Of a DNA stretch of 64,000 bases, positions 25,785 through 37,337 are shown piece by piece. Source of the stretch: Paractinoplanes ferrugineus (GTDB lineage Bacteria > Actinomycetota > Actinomycetes > Mycobacteriales > Micromonosporaceae). Both the position numbers and the translations under genes were made by a program. Within the stretch, counting starts at the first letter, position 1. The number at the start of each line of letters is the position of its first letter. The stretch covers positions 248,001 through 312,000 of the forward strand of contig NZ_BOMM01000012.1 in assembly GCF_016862195.1 (NCBI RefSeq), given 5' to 3'. The notes under the pieces were generated by a model that was given only the letters and a program-made list of their open reading frames with translations, was not told where the DNA came from and searched no databases.

Positions 25785-26282
25785 TCAGCGCTTCGAGTAC
25801 TGCGGAGCCTTGCGGGCCTTCTTGAGGCCGTACTTCTTGCTTTCCTTGACCCGGGCGTCCCGGGTGAGGAAACCGGCCTTCTTGAGGGCCGGGCGGTCGT
25901 CCGGGTCGTTCGTGATGAGCGCCCGGGCGATGCCGAGACGCAGCGCACCGGCCTGGCCGGTGATGCCGCCGCCGCGGAGGTTCGCGATCACGTCGAACTG
26001 CTCGGCCTTCTCGGCGGTGCCGAGCGGCTCACGGATGAGCTGCTGGTGCACCTTGCTCGGGAAGTAGGCCTCGAGGTCGCGACCGTTACAGGTGATCTTG
26101 CCGCTGCCGGGGATGAGTCGCACCCGGACGATGGCCTCCTTGCGGCGGCCGACGGTCTGGATCGGACGGTCACCGGGACGCGGGGCGCGGACCGGGGCCG
26201 GCGCGGGCGTCTCGACGACGACGACCGTCTCAGCGGGCTCCTCGACGGTCTCAACGACCTCGGGCTCGATGATGTCGGACAT
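25785..26282 (-). CDS. rpsI: 30S ribosomal protein S9
   Basis: 165 residues. The S9 domain starts near residue 40 ([13 protein letters not shown]) and ends in the invariant KAPQYSKR tail that reaches the P-site tRNA. About 38 acidic, proline/valine-rich residues precede it, an extension common in actinobacteria. The ATG at 26282 is preferred to the GTG at 26306, which overlaps the rplM stop, because GGAGAAGG lies 8 to 15 bases before the ATG. Confidence 0.97.
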   Translation of the reverse strand: MSDIIEPEVVETVEEPAETVVVVETPAPAPVRAPRPGDRPIQTVGRRKEAIVRVRLIPGSGKITCNGRDLEAYFPSKVHQQLIREPLGTAEKAEQFDVIANLRGGGITGQAGALRLGIARALITNDPDDRPALKKAGFLTRDARVKESKKYGLKKARKAPQYSKR

Positions 26283-26302
26283 GCTGCTGCCTTCTCCCGC
26301 GC

Positions 26303-26746
26303 TCACTGCGCGATCTGGGTGATTTCGAACGGCTTCGGCTGCTGAGCGGCGTGCGGGTGCTCAGCGCCCGGGTAGACCTTCAGCTTCTTGATGATCTGCC
26401 GCGCGAGCTTGTTGTGCGGGAGCATGCCCTTGACGGCCATCTCGACCGCCTTCTCGGGGCGCTTGCTGAGCAGCTCCTCGTAGCCGACCTGCTTGAGGCC
26501 ACCCGGGTAACCCGAGTGCCGGTAGGCGACCTTGGTCTGCCGCTTGTTGCCGGTCAGGGCAACCTTGCCCGCGTTGATGATCACCACAAAGTCGCCGGTG
26601 TCGACGTGCGGGGCGAAGGTCGGCTTGTGCTTACCCCGCAGAAGAGTCGCGGTGTGGGTAGCCAGGCGGCCCAGAACGACGTCGGAAGCGTCGATAATGT
26701 GCCACTGACGCTCGATCTCACCCGGCTTCGGGCTGTACGTACGCAC
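26303..26746 (-). CDS. rplM: 50S ribosomal protein L13
   Basis: 147 residues, the standard L13 length. [29 protein letters not shown] and [12 protein letters not shown] are typical. The GTG start at 26746 gives [16 protein letters not shown] and follows an AAGG; a longer in-frame extension upstream runs through the promoter region and is not used. It is first gene of the rplM-rpsI operon. Confidence 0.97.
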   Translation of the reverse strand: MRTYSPKPGEIERQWHIIDASDVVLGRLATHTATLLRGKHKPTFAPHVDTGDFVVIINAGKVALTGNKRQTKVAYRHSGYPGGLKQVGYEELLSKRPEKAVEMAVKGMLPHNKLARQIIKKLKVYPGAEHPHAAQQPKPFEITQIAQ

Positions 26747-27317
26747 AGAATTACCTTGTCTTGTCGTCGGTCTGGGGTCGCGCGCTGGTCGCGTCGGGAA
26801 CAGAATTTCCGATCGCTCACACAACAGCAGGCAACAATACCCGGCCGCGCGACACGTGGTCAAAACGAGGCGCCCGTACCGGGACCCCGCACTATATTCC
26901 CCGCAAGCATACTCGGCCCCTCCGACGCTCCCGACCCCGGCATCCAAGGTCAGGAAGGTCACAGATCCGCACCTCTTAGCAGGCTCGAAACAAACGGGAC
27001 GCGAGGCCGAAATTCCCCACCGGCACGCTTCGAGGCATGGCCAATGGTGCGCAGCCCTCGACGAAGTGGGATGGGCGTAGCCCGCACGGGCGTCGACGGC
27101 GCACTATGGAAAAGCCACCGCCAGGGTTGAGGACGGACCTGGCGGTGACCGCCGTACCGGTTCACCGGTGTGGCGAGGAGAAGTCGCGGTGTGCGCCGGA
27201 CGGAGGTACGGCGGAGATCGCAAGCGTGACATGGGAGCGGGTCGACGCTGAGGACGGCGGACTCCGAGCGTGCCCTTCGGTGGACCGGCCGGCCACGCCG
27301 CGACTTCTCGAAAAGAC
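26747..27317. other. Non-coding divergent region between rplM and the HemD-type gene
   Basis: These 571 bases contain no convincing gene; the frames crossing it lack homology and ribosome binding sites. It contains an rplM promoter near 26834-26863 and several AT-rich patches (for example around 26890-26915, with TATATT) that stand out from the GC-rich background. The second half must hold the promoter of the plus-strand gene starting at 27318; I could not place it. Confidence 0.6.
26834..26863 (-). promoter_or_regulatory. Sigma70-type promoter of rplM-rpsI
   Basis: On the minus strand a -35 TTGACC (26863-26858) and a -10 TATTGT (26839-26834) are separated by 18 bases. The start would lie near 26827, leaving a leader of about 80 bases before the rplM GTG. 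Confidence 0.6.
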
Positions 27318-28463
27318 ATGACCGATCGCGCGGGGGGAACGCGTCGGACGGTGATCACGGCGGCCGCCCTGGCCGAACCGACCGCGTCTCTGTCCGGCTA
27401 CACCGTCGGCGTCACCGCCGACCGGCGCCGCGATGAGCTCGCCGGCCTGCTGGAGAGCCGGGGCGCCCGGGTGGTGCTGGCCCCGGCCCTGCGCATCGTC
27501 CCGATCGCCGACGACGCCGAGCTCAAGGCCGCCACCCGCACCTGCCTCGACCACCCGCCCGACATCGTGCTGGTCAGCACCGGCATCGGCATGCGCGGCT
27601 GGCTCGAGGCGGCCGAGGGCTGGGGCCTGGCCGAGCCGTTGCGGGCCACGCTGGCCCGCGCCTACCTGGTGGCCCGTGGCCCCAAGGCCCGGGCCGCGAT
27701 CCGCTCGGCCGGGCTGCACGACCAGTGGTCCCCCGAGGGGGAGAGCTACGAAGAGGTGGTCGACCACCTCAAGGCCCGGGGCATCGCCGGTCTGACGGTC
27801 GCGATCCAACTGCACGGCGAGAGCCAGCCGGAATACACCGAGGCACTTCAGGAGGCCGGCGCCCGGGTGATCGAGGTGCCGGTCTACCGCTGGGCCGCAC
27901 CGACCGACCCGGCGCCGCTGCACCGCCTCGTCGATCTCATCAGCGGCCGGCTCGTGGACGCTGTGACGTTCACCTCGGCCGCGGCCGTCACGGCTCTCCT
28001 GCGGGCCGCCGGGCCCGCCGCCGACCCCCTGCTGGAGGCGTTGCGCACGAGCGTTCTGGTGGCCTGTGTGGGCCCGGTGACGGCGGCTCCGCTGAAACGG
28101 CACGACATCCCGATCGTCGCGCCGGCGCGAGCCCGGATGAGCGCTCTGGTCCGCACGATCGTGGAGGAACTGCCGAAGCGGGCGGTCTCGCTCGAGGTGG
28201 CCGGCCACTCGCTGACCCTGCGCGGTCACGCCGCGGTCGTCGACGGTGACCTGCGGCCCCTCGCCCCGGCACCGATGGCGGTGCTGCGGGCGCTGGCCGC
28301 CACGCCCGGCCGGGTGCTGTCGCGGGCGGCCCTGCTGCATGCCTTGCCCCGGGGCGCCGACGAGCACGCGGTCGAGATGGCCGTGGCCCGCCTGCGGGCG
28401 GGCCTGGGCGCTCCCGGGGTCGTTCAGACGGTGGTCAAACGGGGTTACCGGCTGCCGAACTAG
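27318..28463 (+). CDS. Uroporphyrinogen-III synthase-like protein with C-terminal winged helix
   Basis: 381 residues. Residues about 25-285 form a HemD-like domain (LSGYTVGVTADRRRDELAGLL, then DAVTFTSAAAVTALL and VACVGPVTAAPL). Residues about 300-381 form an OmpR/PhoB-type winged helix (MAVLRALAATPGRVLSRAALL, EMAVARLRAGL, VVKRGYRL). Such fusions are known in actinobacteria, as a second HemD-like protein outside the heme cluster. Whether it still closes hydroxymethylbilane or only senses a tetrapyrrole or related ligand is unknown. The ATG at 27318 has a weak site; an upstream in-frame ATG exists. Its end overlaps the convergent cvnD gene by four bases. Confidence 0.85.
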   Translation: MTDRAGGTRRTVITAAALAEPTASLSGYTVGVTADRRRDELAGLLESRGARVVLAPALRIVPIADDAELKAATRTCLDHPPDIVLVSTGIGMRGWLEAAEGWGLAEPLRATLARAYLVARGPKARAAIRSAGLHDQWSPEGESYEEVVDHLKARGIAGLTVAIQLHGESQPEYTEALQEAGARVIEVPVYRWAAPTDPAPLHRLVDLISGRLVDAVTFTSAAAVTALLRAAGPAADPLLEALRTSVLVACVGPVTAAPLKRHDIPIVAPARARMSALVRTIVEELPKRAVSLEVAGHSLTLRGHAAVVDGDLRPLAPAPMAVLRALAATPGRVLSRAALLHALPRGADEHAVEMAVARLRAGLGAPGVVQTVVKRGYRLPN

Positions 28464-29080
28464 CCGACGACGGCCGGGTAACCCCCGGACTGCTCGGCCA
28501 CCAGGGTCGCCATGGCGTGCTCGACCACGTGTACCAGCACCTGCTTGACCGACTCCCGGTGGCGGGCGTCGCACAGCACCATCGGCACGTGCGACGGGAT
28601 CGCCAGCGCCTCGCGCACCTCGTCCGGCTCGTAGCGGGGCGCGCCGTCGAAGCAGTTGAGGGCGACGATGTACGGCAGGTGGCGGTTCTCGAAGTAGTCG
28701 AGCGGCGCGAACGCGTCCGCGATGCGGCGGGTGTCGACCAGGACCGCGGCGCCCACGGCTCCCCGGATGAGCTCGTCCCACATGAACCAGAAGCGGGTCT
28801 GCCCGGGGGTGCCGAAGAGGTAGAGGATCAGGTCATCGGCCATGGTGATGCGGCCGAAGTCCATCGCCACCGTGGTGGTCTCCTTGCCGGGCACCTTGGA
28901 CGCGTCGTCGACGCCCTGCCCGGCCGAGGTCATCAGCGCCTCGGTGGTCAGCGGCTCGATCTCGGAGACCGCGCCGACGAGGGTCGTCTTGCCGACGCCG
29001 AAGCCGCCCGCAATCACGATCTTCGCGGAGGTGATCTCCCTGGGTTGCGCCCCCGCCCGCTCAGAGCTTGCGAAGTCCAC
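28460..29080 (-). CDS. cvnD: Conservon GTPase CvnD
   Basis: 206 residues, Ras-like small GTPase of the actinobacterial conservon type. G1 is GGFGVGKTT (25-33); the G3 equivalent is GTPGQ (instead of DTAGQ), and ALNCFDG stands at the G4 position (NKxD-like but changed). No membrane-anchoring tail is seen. Its GTG start lies inside the end of the DUF742 gene (20-base overlap). Conservons are thought to act like a membrane heterotrimeric G-protein module in which CvnD binds the roadblock and DUF742 partners. No cytochrome P450 gene follows, unlike some conservons. Confidence 0.93.
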   Translation of the reverse strand: MDFASSERAGAQPREITSAKIVIAGGFGVGKTTLVGAVSEIEPLTTEALMTSAGQGVDDASKVPGKETTTVAMDFGRITMADDLILYLFGTPGQTRFWFMWDELIRGAVGAAVLVDTRRIADAFAPLDYFENRHLPYIVALNCFDGAPRYEPDEVREALAIPSHVPMVLCDARHRESVKQVLVHVVEHAMATLVAEQSGGYPAVVG

Positions 29081-29423
29081 TCAACACCCTTTCCAGCAGA
29101 TCCATCCGCTCCGTGAAGCCCTTCTTGGGAGCGGCGCTGTGCAACGACAGCAGTCCGTCGGCGACCATGTCCGCGACCAGCACCCGCGCCACTCCCAGCG
29201 GGAGTCGGGTGTGCGCGGACAGCTCGGCCAGGGACTGCGCTTTCGCCTCGCAGAGGATCGCGATGCGGTACTTGTCATGCCCGGCGAACCGGGCCTCCTG
29301 CACGGCGGCCTGGCTGGCTACCAGGACCGCTTCGATAGGTATGTCTCGCCGCGGCTCGGTCCGTCCGCGAGTGACCGCATACGGGCGCACCAGGTTGCCC
29401 CGTGGGTCCTGTGGCTGCCCCAT
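29061..29423 (-). CDS. cvnC: Conservon DUF742 protein CvnC
   Basis: 120 residues, a DUF742 protein with a winged-helix-like fold (VRPYAVTRGRTEPRRDIPIEA, then RIAILCEAKAQSLAELSAHTRLPLGVARVLVADM, ending LLERVLSGLRKL). DUF742 proteins are the third component of conservons, between the roadblock protein and the GTPase. Its end overlaps the cvnD start by 20 bases, and it begins 32 bases after cvnB. Confidence 0.93.
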   Translation of the reverse strand: MGQPQDPRGNLVRPYAVTRGRTEPRRDIPIEAVLVASQAAVQEARFAGHDKYRIAILCEAKAQSLAELSAHTRLPLGVARVLVADMVADGLLSLHSAAPKKGFTERMDLLERVLSGLRKL

Positions 29424-29455
29424 GACGCGATCACCCCCTTCCCACCGGCCGGCGG

Positions 29456-29863
29456 CTAATGACTCACGGTCTCACGGGGAGCGGGGGTCAGTGCGGCACC
29501 GACCCGCTCGACCAGCAGCGCCATCTCGTAGCCGACCTGGCCGACGTCGCAGCTGCGCGCGGCGAGGACGGCCATCGACGAACCGTCGCTGACCGACATG
29601 AGGAAGAGGTATCCGCTGTCCATCTCGATGATGGTCTGCTGGACGTCGCCGGCGTTGAACATGCGCGACGCGCCCTCGGTCAGGCTGACCACGCCGGAGG
29701 TGATGGCGGCGAGCTGGTCGGCCCGGTCGGCCGGCAGGTCACGCGAGCATGCCAGCAGCAAACCGTCCGCCGACACCGCCACGACGTGCGCGATGCCGGC
29801 CACGCTGTTGGCGAAGTTGTTGAGCAGCCAGCCCATGTCATGCATGGTGGGGGGCCTGGTCAC
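29456..29863 (-). CDS. cvnB: Conservon roadblock/LC7 protein CvnB
   Basis: 135 residues, a roadblock/LC7 (MglB-like) fold: MGWLLNNFANSVAGIAHVVAVSADGLLLA, then GVVSLTEGASRMF and a central strand GYLFLMSVSDGSSMAVLA. Such proteins act as GTPase-regulating dimers for the CvnD partner. The GTG start overlaps the histidine kinase stop by four bases, so the two are translated together. Confidence 0.93.
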   Translation of the reverse strand: MTRPPTMHDMGWLLNNFANSVAGIAHVVAVSADGLLLACSRDLPADRADQLAAITSGVVSLTEGASRMFNAGDVQQTIIEMDSGYLFLMSVSDGSSMAVLAARSCDVGQVGYEMALLVERVGAALTPAPRETVSH

Positions 29864-32800
29864 TGGTCCGTCTCCTTAGCCTGGATGGCGGTTTCGGCGG
29901 TGCCGTCCGTCCGCCCACGTTGCACTCCACGGTGGTACGCGGACAGGAGTCCACGAACCTCGTCGGGGCTGCGCCGGTTCTGGTTGCGCGGCCCGGTCTG
30001 CACGCCGCCGGGCACGAGCTGAGCCTGCGGTACGCGCTTGGGCAGTCCGGAGCGAGTGGTGCCGGCATCGACCGGCTCGGCCGCTGCCATCGCTCGTTGC
30101 CACCCCTCGTCGGCCGCAGTCCTCCACCGGTCCTCGGCCGCCTCGCGCGGCCGCGGAACCGACGATCCATTGTGTCCGGCCGCCCCGTTGCTTCCGGCCG
30201 CCCCGTTGCTTCCGGCCGCCCCGTTGTGTCCGGTCCCGCCGTTGTGTCCGGTCGCGACCGGAGCCGGTGCCGCCGAGATGGGTGCGGACCGGGTGGGTGC
30301 GGACCGGGTGGGTGCGGAAACGACCGGGGCGGGGGCCGGTGACACCGCTTCCTCGGGCGCCCGCGAAGGTGGCGCCACCACCGGCGGGGCCACCACCGGC
30401 GGGGCCGGCTTCTTGTCGCCGGCACCGGAGTTCGGCGGCGGGGCATACCCGGCGGTCGGCATCCCCCACTCCTCGGTGGCCGCCGTGTCCTGGTTCCGGA
30501 ACCAGCTCTGCTGCATCTGCACGAAGATCGGCGAGTCGGTCCGCTCCTCGGCCGGTGCGGGCATCTCGTGGACCGGCACCGGCGGCATCGCCGCCAGCGC
30601 GGCCCCCCAGCTGCTCTCCGGCTGGGCCGGCTCGGGAGTCGGCGCCATCGGCGTCGGCGTGGGCACGAAGCCGTTCATCCCGCCCTGCTCGGCGACCGGC
30701 TGGGCGACCCGGGTGGGCAGCGGCGGCCGGTTCGGGGTGGGGCCGGGCTCCGGTGCCGCCGGCCGCTGGGACGGGAACATCGGCAGCTGCGGGTGGGTCG
30801 GGGTGGGCGGAGCCGACACCTGCGGCTCGCGCCACGGATCGGGCGCGATGGCGGGCAGCGTCGCGGTGGCGGCCCGGGCCGCCTCGGCGCCCCAGCCCCC
30901 GCTCGGCGCGGCCCCCAGCTCGGGTACGGGTGCGCCCCCGCCGAGCCCGTCCCGGCGGTTCGGCACCACCACGATGGTGTTCGGCAGGATCACCTGGGCG
31001 ACCGTGCCGCCCTCCAGGTTGGCGCGCAGCTCGACCCGGATGGCGTAGCGGCTGGCGAGCCGGCTGACCACGGCCAGACCCATCAGCCGGAACGCGGCCA
31101 CGTCGACGTTCGGCGTCTCGGCGAGCCGCCGGTTGAGCTGGTCCATCTGCTCCTCGGACATGCCGAGGCCGCGGTCCTCCACCTGGATCACCACGTAGTC
31201 GCGGATGCGCCGGGCGTCGGCGACCACGGTGGTGGTCGGCGGGGAGAACCGGGTGGCGTTGTCGAGCAGTTCGGCGACCAGGCGGACGACGTCGTTGACG
31301 GCGAGCGCGGCGATGGCCACGTCGGTGTCGACGGTGCCGAACTCGATGCGGTTGTAGAGCTCGACCTCGGACTGGCTGGCCCGCAGCGCGTCGACCAGCA
31401 GCGCGTCCTCGCGGCGCGGCGGGCTGGAGTCGGCACCCGCCAGGACCAGCAGGTTCTCGTCGTTGCGGCGCATCCGGGTGGCGAGGTGGTCGAGCTCGAA
31501 GAGGCGGGCCAGCCGCTTCGGGTCCTCCTCGGTGCGCTCGATGCTGTCCAGCTCGCCGATCATCCGGTCGACCAGCGACTGGGAGCGGCGGGCCAGGTTG
31601 AGGAACATCGCTGAGACGGTGGTGCGCAGGGCGGCCTGCTCGGCCGCGATGCGTACGGCTTCCCGGTGGACCACGTTGAACGCCTGACCGACCTGGCCGA
31701 TCTCGTCCTTGCTGGTGAGCCGGATCGGGTCGCGCAGCTGCCGGATGATGTCCTCGGCACCGTTCTCGCCGAGGGTGCGCGCGTCCCGCAGCCGGGCCAC
31801 CGCGTCGGGCAGGTCGCGGTTGGCCACCGCGAGCGCACCCTCCCGCAGGCGACGCAGCGAGAGGTTGAGCGAGCGGGCCAGGATGACCGCGAGCGCGATG
31901 GCGACGATGAGCACGAGCAGGACCAGTGCCGCTTCGAGCGCGGCCTGCCGGACCACCGCGTCGGCCTCGTCGCCGGCCAGCTTGACGTTCGCCGACTCGA
32001 GCTCCTGCTCGGCCCAGCGCATCAGGTCGACGACCGAGCCGAAGGTCTGGGTCACCTCGTCGGGGGTGACGGCCACACCTCGGGCGAGTTGGATGGAGAC
32101 CTGATCGGCCAGGTTGACGGCGTCACCGGTGACCACGTTGTCCACCAGGGACTGCTGCGCCTGACTGGCGAACGCGGCGAAGGTGAGCAGGCCCTCCTGC
32201 TGGCTGGTCTGCGCGGCGATGAACGCGCTGCGCTGCTCGACCGACACGTCCTGGGAGACCAGCGCGGAGTAGGCGATCGCCTCGAAGTCCGCGGCACCGG
32301 CCTTGGCCTTGGCGAAGGCGCTGGTGGCGCGCAGGCTGTCGCCGACCTCGTCGTCGCCGGCGTACTGACTCACCGCGTCGCCGTAGCCGAGCAGGTCGGT
32401 GAGCACCACGCCGTAGCGCGACATCGCCTCGGCGACGCCCAGGCCCTCGCGCTTGGTGACCTGGTCGCGGGTGGCGTTGAGGGTGTCCAGGTTGTCGTCG
32501 ATCTGCACCAGGCGGCCCTCGACGGCCTCGGGCGGGTCGTCGAGCGCGCGCCGGTGGTCGCGGTAGACCTTGATCTCGGCGTCGGTGGCCCGGACGGTCG
32601 CGGTGTAGGTGTCCACCTTGGCGGCCGGGCTCGCGAGGAACTCCGCGGCCGCCATCCGCTCACCGTGCAGAAGCTGGGTGAGTGTCGAGACGTCGGTGCC
32701 GACCTCGGTGAGCTTCTCGACCTGACCGGCCGCGGTGGCGCGCTGGCTGACGTCGACCAGGCGGGCGGTGGCGAGCACGATCACCGCGGCGAGCGGTACG

Positions 32801-32895
32801 ACCAGGATGAGACCCAGCTTGGCTCGGATCCGGGCGTCGCGCAGGCGGGGGAAGACACCACGGCCCGCCACCTGGGTCGAAGATCCGGTGCTCAC
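29860..32895 (-). CDS. cvnA: Conservon sensor histidine kinase CvnA
   Basis: 1011 residues. Membrane helix 1 (about 27-45), an extracytoplasmic nitrate/nitrite-sensing-type helical domain (about 48-310), helix 2 (about 316-338), a HAMP region, a helical LARLFELDHLATRMRRNDENLL segment in place of a classical H-box, and an ATPase domain with the N-box ELLDNATRFSPP and G-box-like DRGLGMS. The last 330 residues are Pro/Ala/Gly-rich with tandem repeats (PPVVA, APTRS, GSNGAA). The missing classical phospho-acceptor His context is typical of conservon kinases. The GTG start follows GGAGGAG. The gene heads cvnABCD and is divergent from an orphan binding lipoprotein. Confidence 0.93.
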   Translation of the reverse strand: MSTGSSTQVAGRGVFPRLRDARIRAKLGLILVVPLAAVIVLATARLVDVSQRATAAGQVEKLTEVGTDVSTLTQLLHGERMAAAEFLASPAAKVDTYTATVRATDAEIKVYRDHRRALDDPPEAVEGRLVQIDDNLDTLNATRDQVTKREGLGVAEAMSRYGVVLTDLLGYGDAVSQYAGDDEVGDSLRATSAFAKAKAGAADFEAIAYSALVSQDVSVEQRSAFIAAQTSQQEGLLTFAAFASQAQQSLVDNVVTGDAVNLADQVSIQLARGVAVTPDEVTQTFGSVVDLMRWAEQELESANVKLAGDEADAVVRQAALEAALVLLVLIVAIALAVILARSLNLSLRRLREGALAVANRDLPDAVARLRDARTLGENGAEDIIRQLRDPIRLTSKDEIGQVGQAFNVVHREAVRIAAEQAALRTTVSAMFLNLARRSQSLVDRMIGELDSIERTEEDPKRLARLFELDHLATRMRRNDENLLVLAGADSSPPRREDALLVDALRASQSEVELYNRIEFGTVDTDVAIAALAVNDVVRLVAELLDNATRFSPPTTTVVADARRIRDYVVIQVEDRGLGMSEEQMDQLNRRLAETPNVDVAAFRLMGLAVVSRLASRYAIRVELRANLEGGTVAQVILPNTIVVVPNRRDGLGGGAPVPELGAAPSGGWGAEAARAATATLPAIAPDPWREPQVSAPPTPTHPQLPMFPSQRPAAPEPGPTPNRPPLPTRVAQPVAEQGGMNGFVPTPTPMAPTPEPAQPESSWGAALAAMPPVPVHEMPAPAEERTDSPIFVQMQQSWFRNQDTAATEEWGMPTAGYAPPPNSGAGDKKPAPPVVAPPVVAPPSRAPEEAVSPAPAPVVSAPTRSAPTRSAPISAAPAPVATGHNGGTGHNGAAGSNGAAGSNGAAGHNGSSVPRPREAAEDRWRTAADEGWQRAMAAAEPVDAGTTRSGLPKRVPQAQLVPGGVQTGPRNQNRRSPDEVRGLLSAYHRGVQRGRTDGTAETAIQAKETDQ
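30170..30320. repeat. Short in-frame tandem repeats in the cvnA 3' part
   Basis: An 18-base unit with core CCGTTGCTTCCGGCCGCC recurs about four times at 30170-30250 (encoding GSNGAA/GHNGAA). A 15-base unit GGTGCGGACCGGGTG stands at 30281-30295 and 30296-30310 with a partial third copy. All units are multiples of three, so the reading frame survives changes in copy number. Confidence 0.8.
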
Positions 32896-33307
32896 GACTT
32901 CTCCTCCGTGGTCTTCCCGTGTCTCTTCGCCCGCACTGGAGCCTGCGGCCCGGCGATTTCATCAGACGGCATCGCGGTTTGGGAAGTCTGAGAGCGCCCG
33001 GAAACAAACTTGTTGTCCGATGAGTAACTTGCTGCTCGACTCCACAATCGACACCGGAGCGGCTTTGACGTGCGCGAATATCCGTACGGCAACAGAAAGT
33101 GATAATCCGACTACCGGCAACCGTCAAGATTCCAACCAATATGTGGGACGGCCATCCCGCGAACAGGTCCGGCACCGGCTTGACCAGCCGCCTTCACGTT
33201 GGCAAGGTTTGGCGCGATCAGACGGACAAGCTGTCCGTATCGGCGCACATTCCGGCGGACATCGTTGGCAGCCGGTTCGCGTTTCCGCCCTCCGAGGAGG
33301 CACCGCA
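32896..33307. promoter_or_regulatory. Divergent regulatory region between cvnA and the orphan lipoprotein gene
   Basis: This 412-base region has no credible gene and is less GC-rich than its surroundings. It contains a 17-base palindrome ACGGACA-AGC-TGTCCGT at 33222-33238, about 70 bases before the lipoprotein start. TTGACC at 33180-33185 and TTGACG near 33066 are possible -35 elements without clear -10 partners. It should hold promoters for both directions. Confidence 0.5.
33222..33238. promoter_or_regulatory. 17-bp palindromic operator candidate
   Basis: Two perfect 7-base arms, ACGGACA and TGTCCGT, flank AGC. The position upstream of the orphan binding-protein gene and downstream of the cvnA start region fits a regulator-binding site. 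No regulator can be named. Confidence 0.5.
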
Positions 33308-34471
33308 GTGAGGCTCCCCCGCCTCGTCACGGCATCGTTCGTGGCTTCGACGCTTCTTGTCGCCGGATTGGCCGGTTGCACATCGGACAAAGCGAAAACA
33401 GGCAGTGGTGACACCGTCGTGATCGCCGCCGACCTGAACAGCTCGTCGTCGGTGGACGCCGCCTTCGGCCGCGCTCTGCAGCTGCGGGTCGACCAGGTGA
33501 ATTCGTCCGGCCGGCTCGGCGACCGCAAGCTCGAGCTGCGTACCCAGGACAACCGGGCGGACATCACCACCTCGCTGCGCAACATCAGTGCGTTCGCCGA
33601 CGACCCGGCGGTCGCCGCGATCATCGGTGGCGGGTGCGACACGTGCATCGTCGGTGCCGCCAAGACGATCAACGACAAGAAGGTCCCGACGATCGCGCTC
33701 GCGACCTCCGACCAGGTCGCCGCGCCGGTCGCGGACCACCCGTACCTCTTCAAGCTCGGCCCCAACTCGGCCGACAGCGCCGCCGCGACGGTCGCCGAGC
33801 TGCGCCGGCTGAAGTTCGCGAACGCCGCCATCCTCTACACCGACGACCTCTACGGCCGGGGCGCCAAGGAAGCGCTGACCGCCGAGCTGGGCAAGGCCGG
33901 CATCGCGATCACCGGCGACCGTTCGGTCAAGCCGTCGGCCACCGACATCTCCCAGGCGGTCGGCGCGCTGACCGAGCCCAAGCCGGCCGCGCTGCTGGTG
34001 CTGGCCGGTCCGGAGCAGGCGGCACTGGCGGCCAAGAGCGCGAAGAGCGCCGTCTTCAAGGGGCAGATGTTCTTCGACGCGGCCGCCGCGAGCGACATGT
34101 TCATCCCGAACGACGCGGCCGCCGCCACCAACAACACCACCATGGTGTTCACCCAGATCCTGGCCATCGACGACGTGATCGCGACGACTCCGGCGAAGGC
34201 CGCCCGCAAGCAGTGGTTCCGCGACTACGTCTCGCGCTACGGCAGCTACTCCGGTGTCGCCTCGTTCGCCGCCGACGCGATCGACCTGATCGCCTCGGCC
34301 GTGGCGCGGGTCGGCGGCAACCGCGACCAGATCCGGGCCATCCTGGAGACCTCGCAGACCGACGGGATCTCCGGTCCGATCCGGTTCACCCCGGCCAACC
34401 ACTCCGGGCTGATGCCGCAGGCGCTCACCCTCCTGGTGGCTCGCGCCGGCCGCTGGCGGCTGGCATCCTGA
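33308..34471 (+). CDS. Orphan branched-chain-amino-acid-type substrate-binding lipoprotein
   Basis: 387 residues. A lipoprotein signal with lipobox LAGC puts the lipidated cysteine at position 24. The mature part is a type I periplasmic binding protein of the LivJ family (VVIAADLNSSSSVDAAFGRALQLRVDQVN, IIGGGCDTCIVGAAKTIND, AILYTDDLYGRGAKEAL). No permease or ATPase genes are nearby, so it may feed a distant transporter or present a ligand to a sensor, for example the divergent kinase CvnA; the latter is speculation. The GTG at 33308 is chosen because GAGGAGG lies 7 to 13 bases upstream and the signal peptide begins there. Confidence 0.87.
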   Translation: MRLPRLVTASFVASTLLVAGLAGCTSDKAKTGSGDTVVIAADLNSSSSVDAAFGRALQLRVDQVNSSGRLGDRKLELRTQDNRADITTSLRNISAFADDPAVAAIIGGGCDTCIVGAAKTINDKKVPTIALATSDQVAAPVADHPYLFKLGPNSADSAAATVAELRRLKFANAAILYTDDLYGRGAKEALTAELGKAGIAITGDRSVKPSATDISQAVGALTEPKPAALLVLAGPEQAALAAKSAKSAVFKGQMFFDAAAASDMFIPNDAAAATNNTTMVFTQILAIDDVIATTPAKAARKQWFRDYVSRYGSYSGVASFAADAIDLIASAVARVGGNRDQIRAILETSQTDGISGPIRFTPANHSGLMPQALTLLVARAGRWRLAS

Positions 34472-34570
34472 GCGAGACCGGAAGATCGATCGCTCACTCA
34501 GAGTCACTCATCTAACCCAGTCTTAAGAATCCGGATCCGGAGTGGCGACATAGTCGGAGGAGTCCGTAAC

Positions 34571-37337
<2,767 letters not shown>

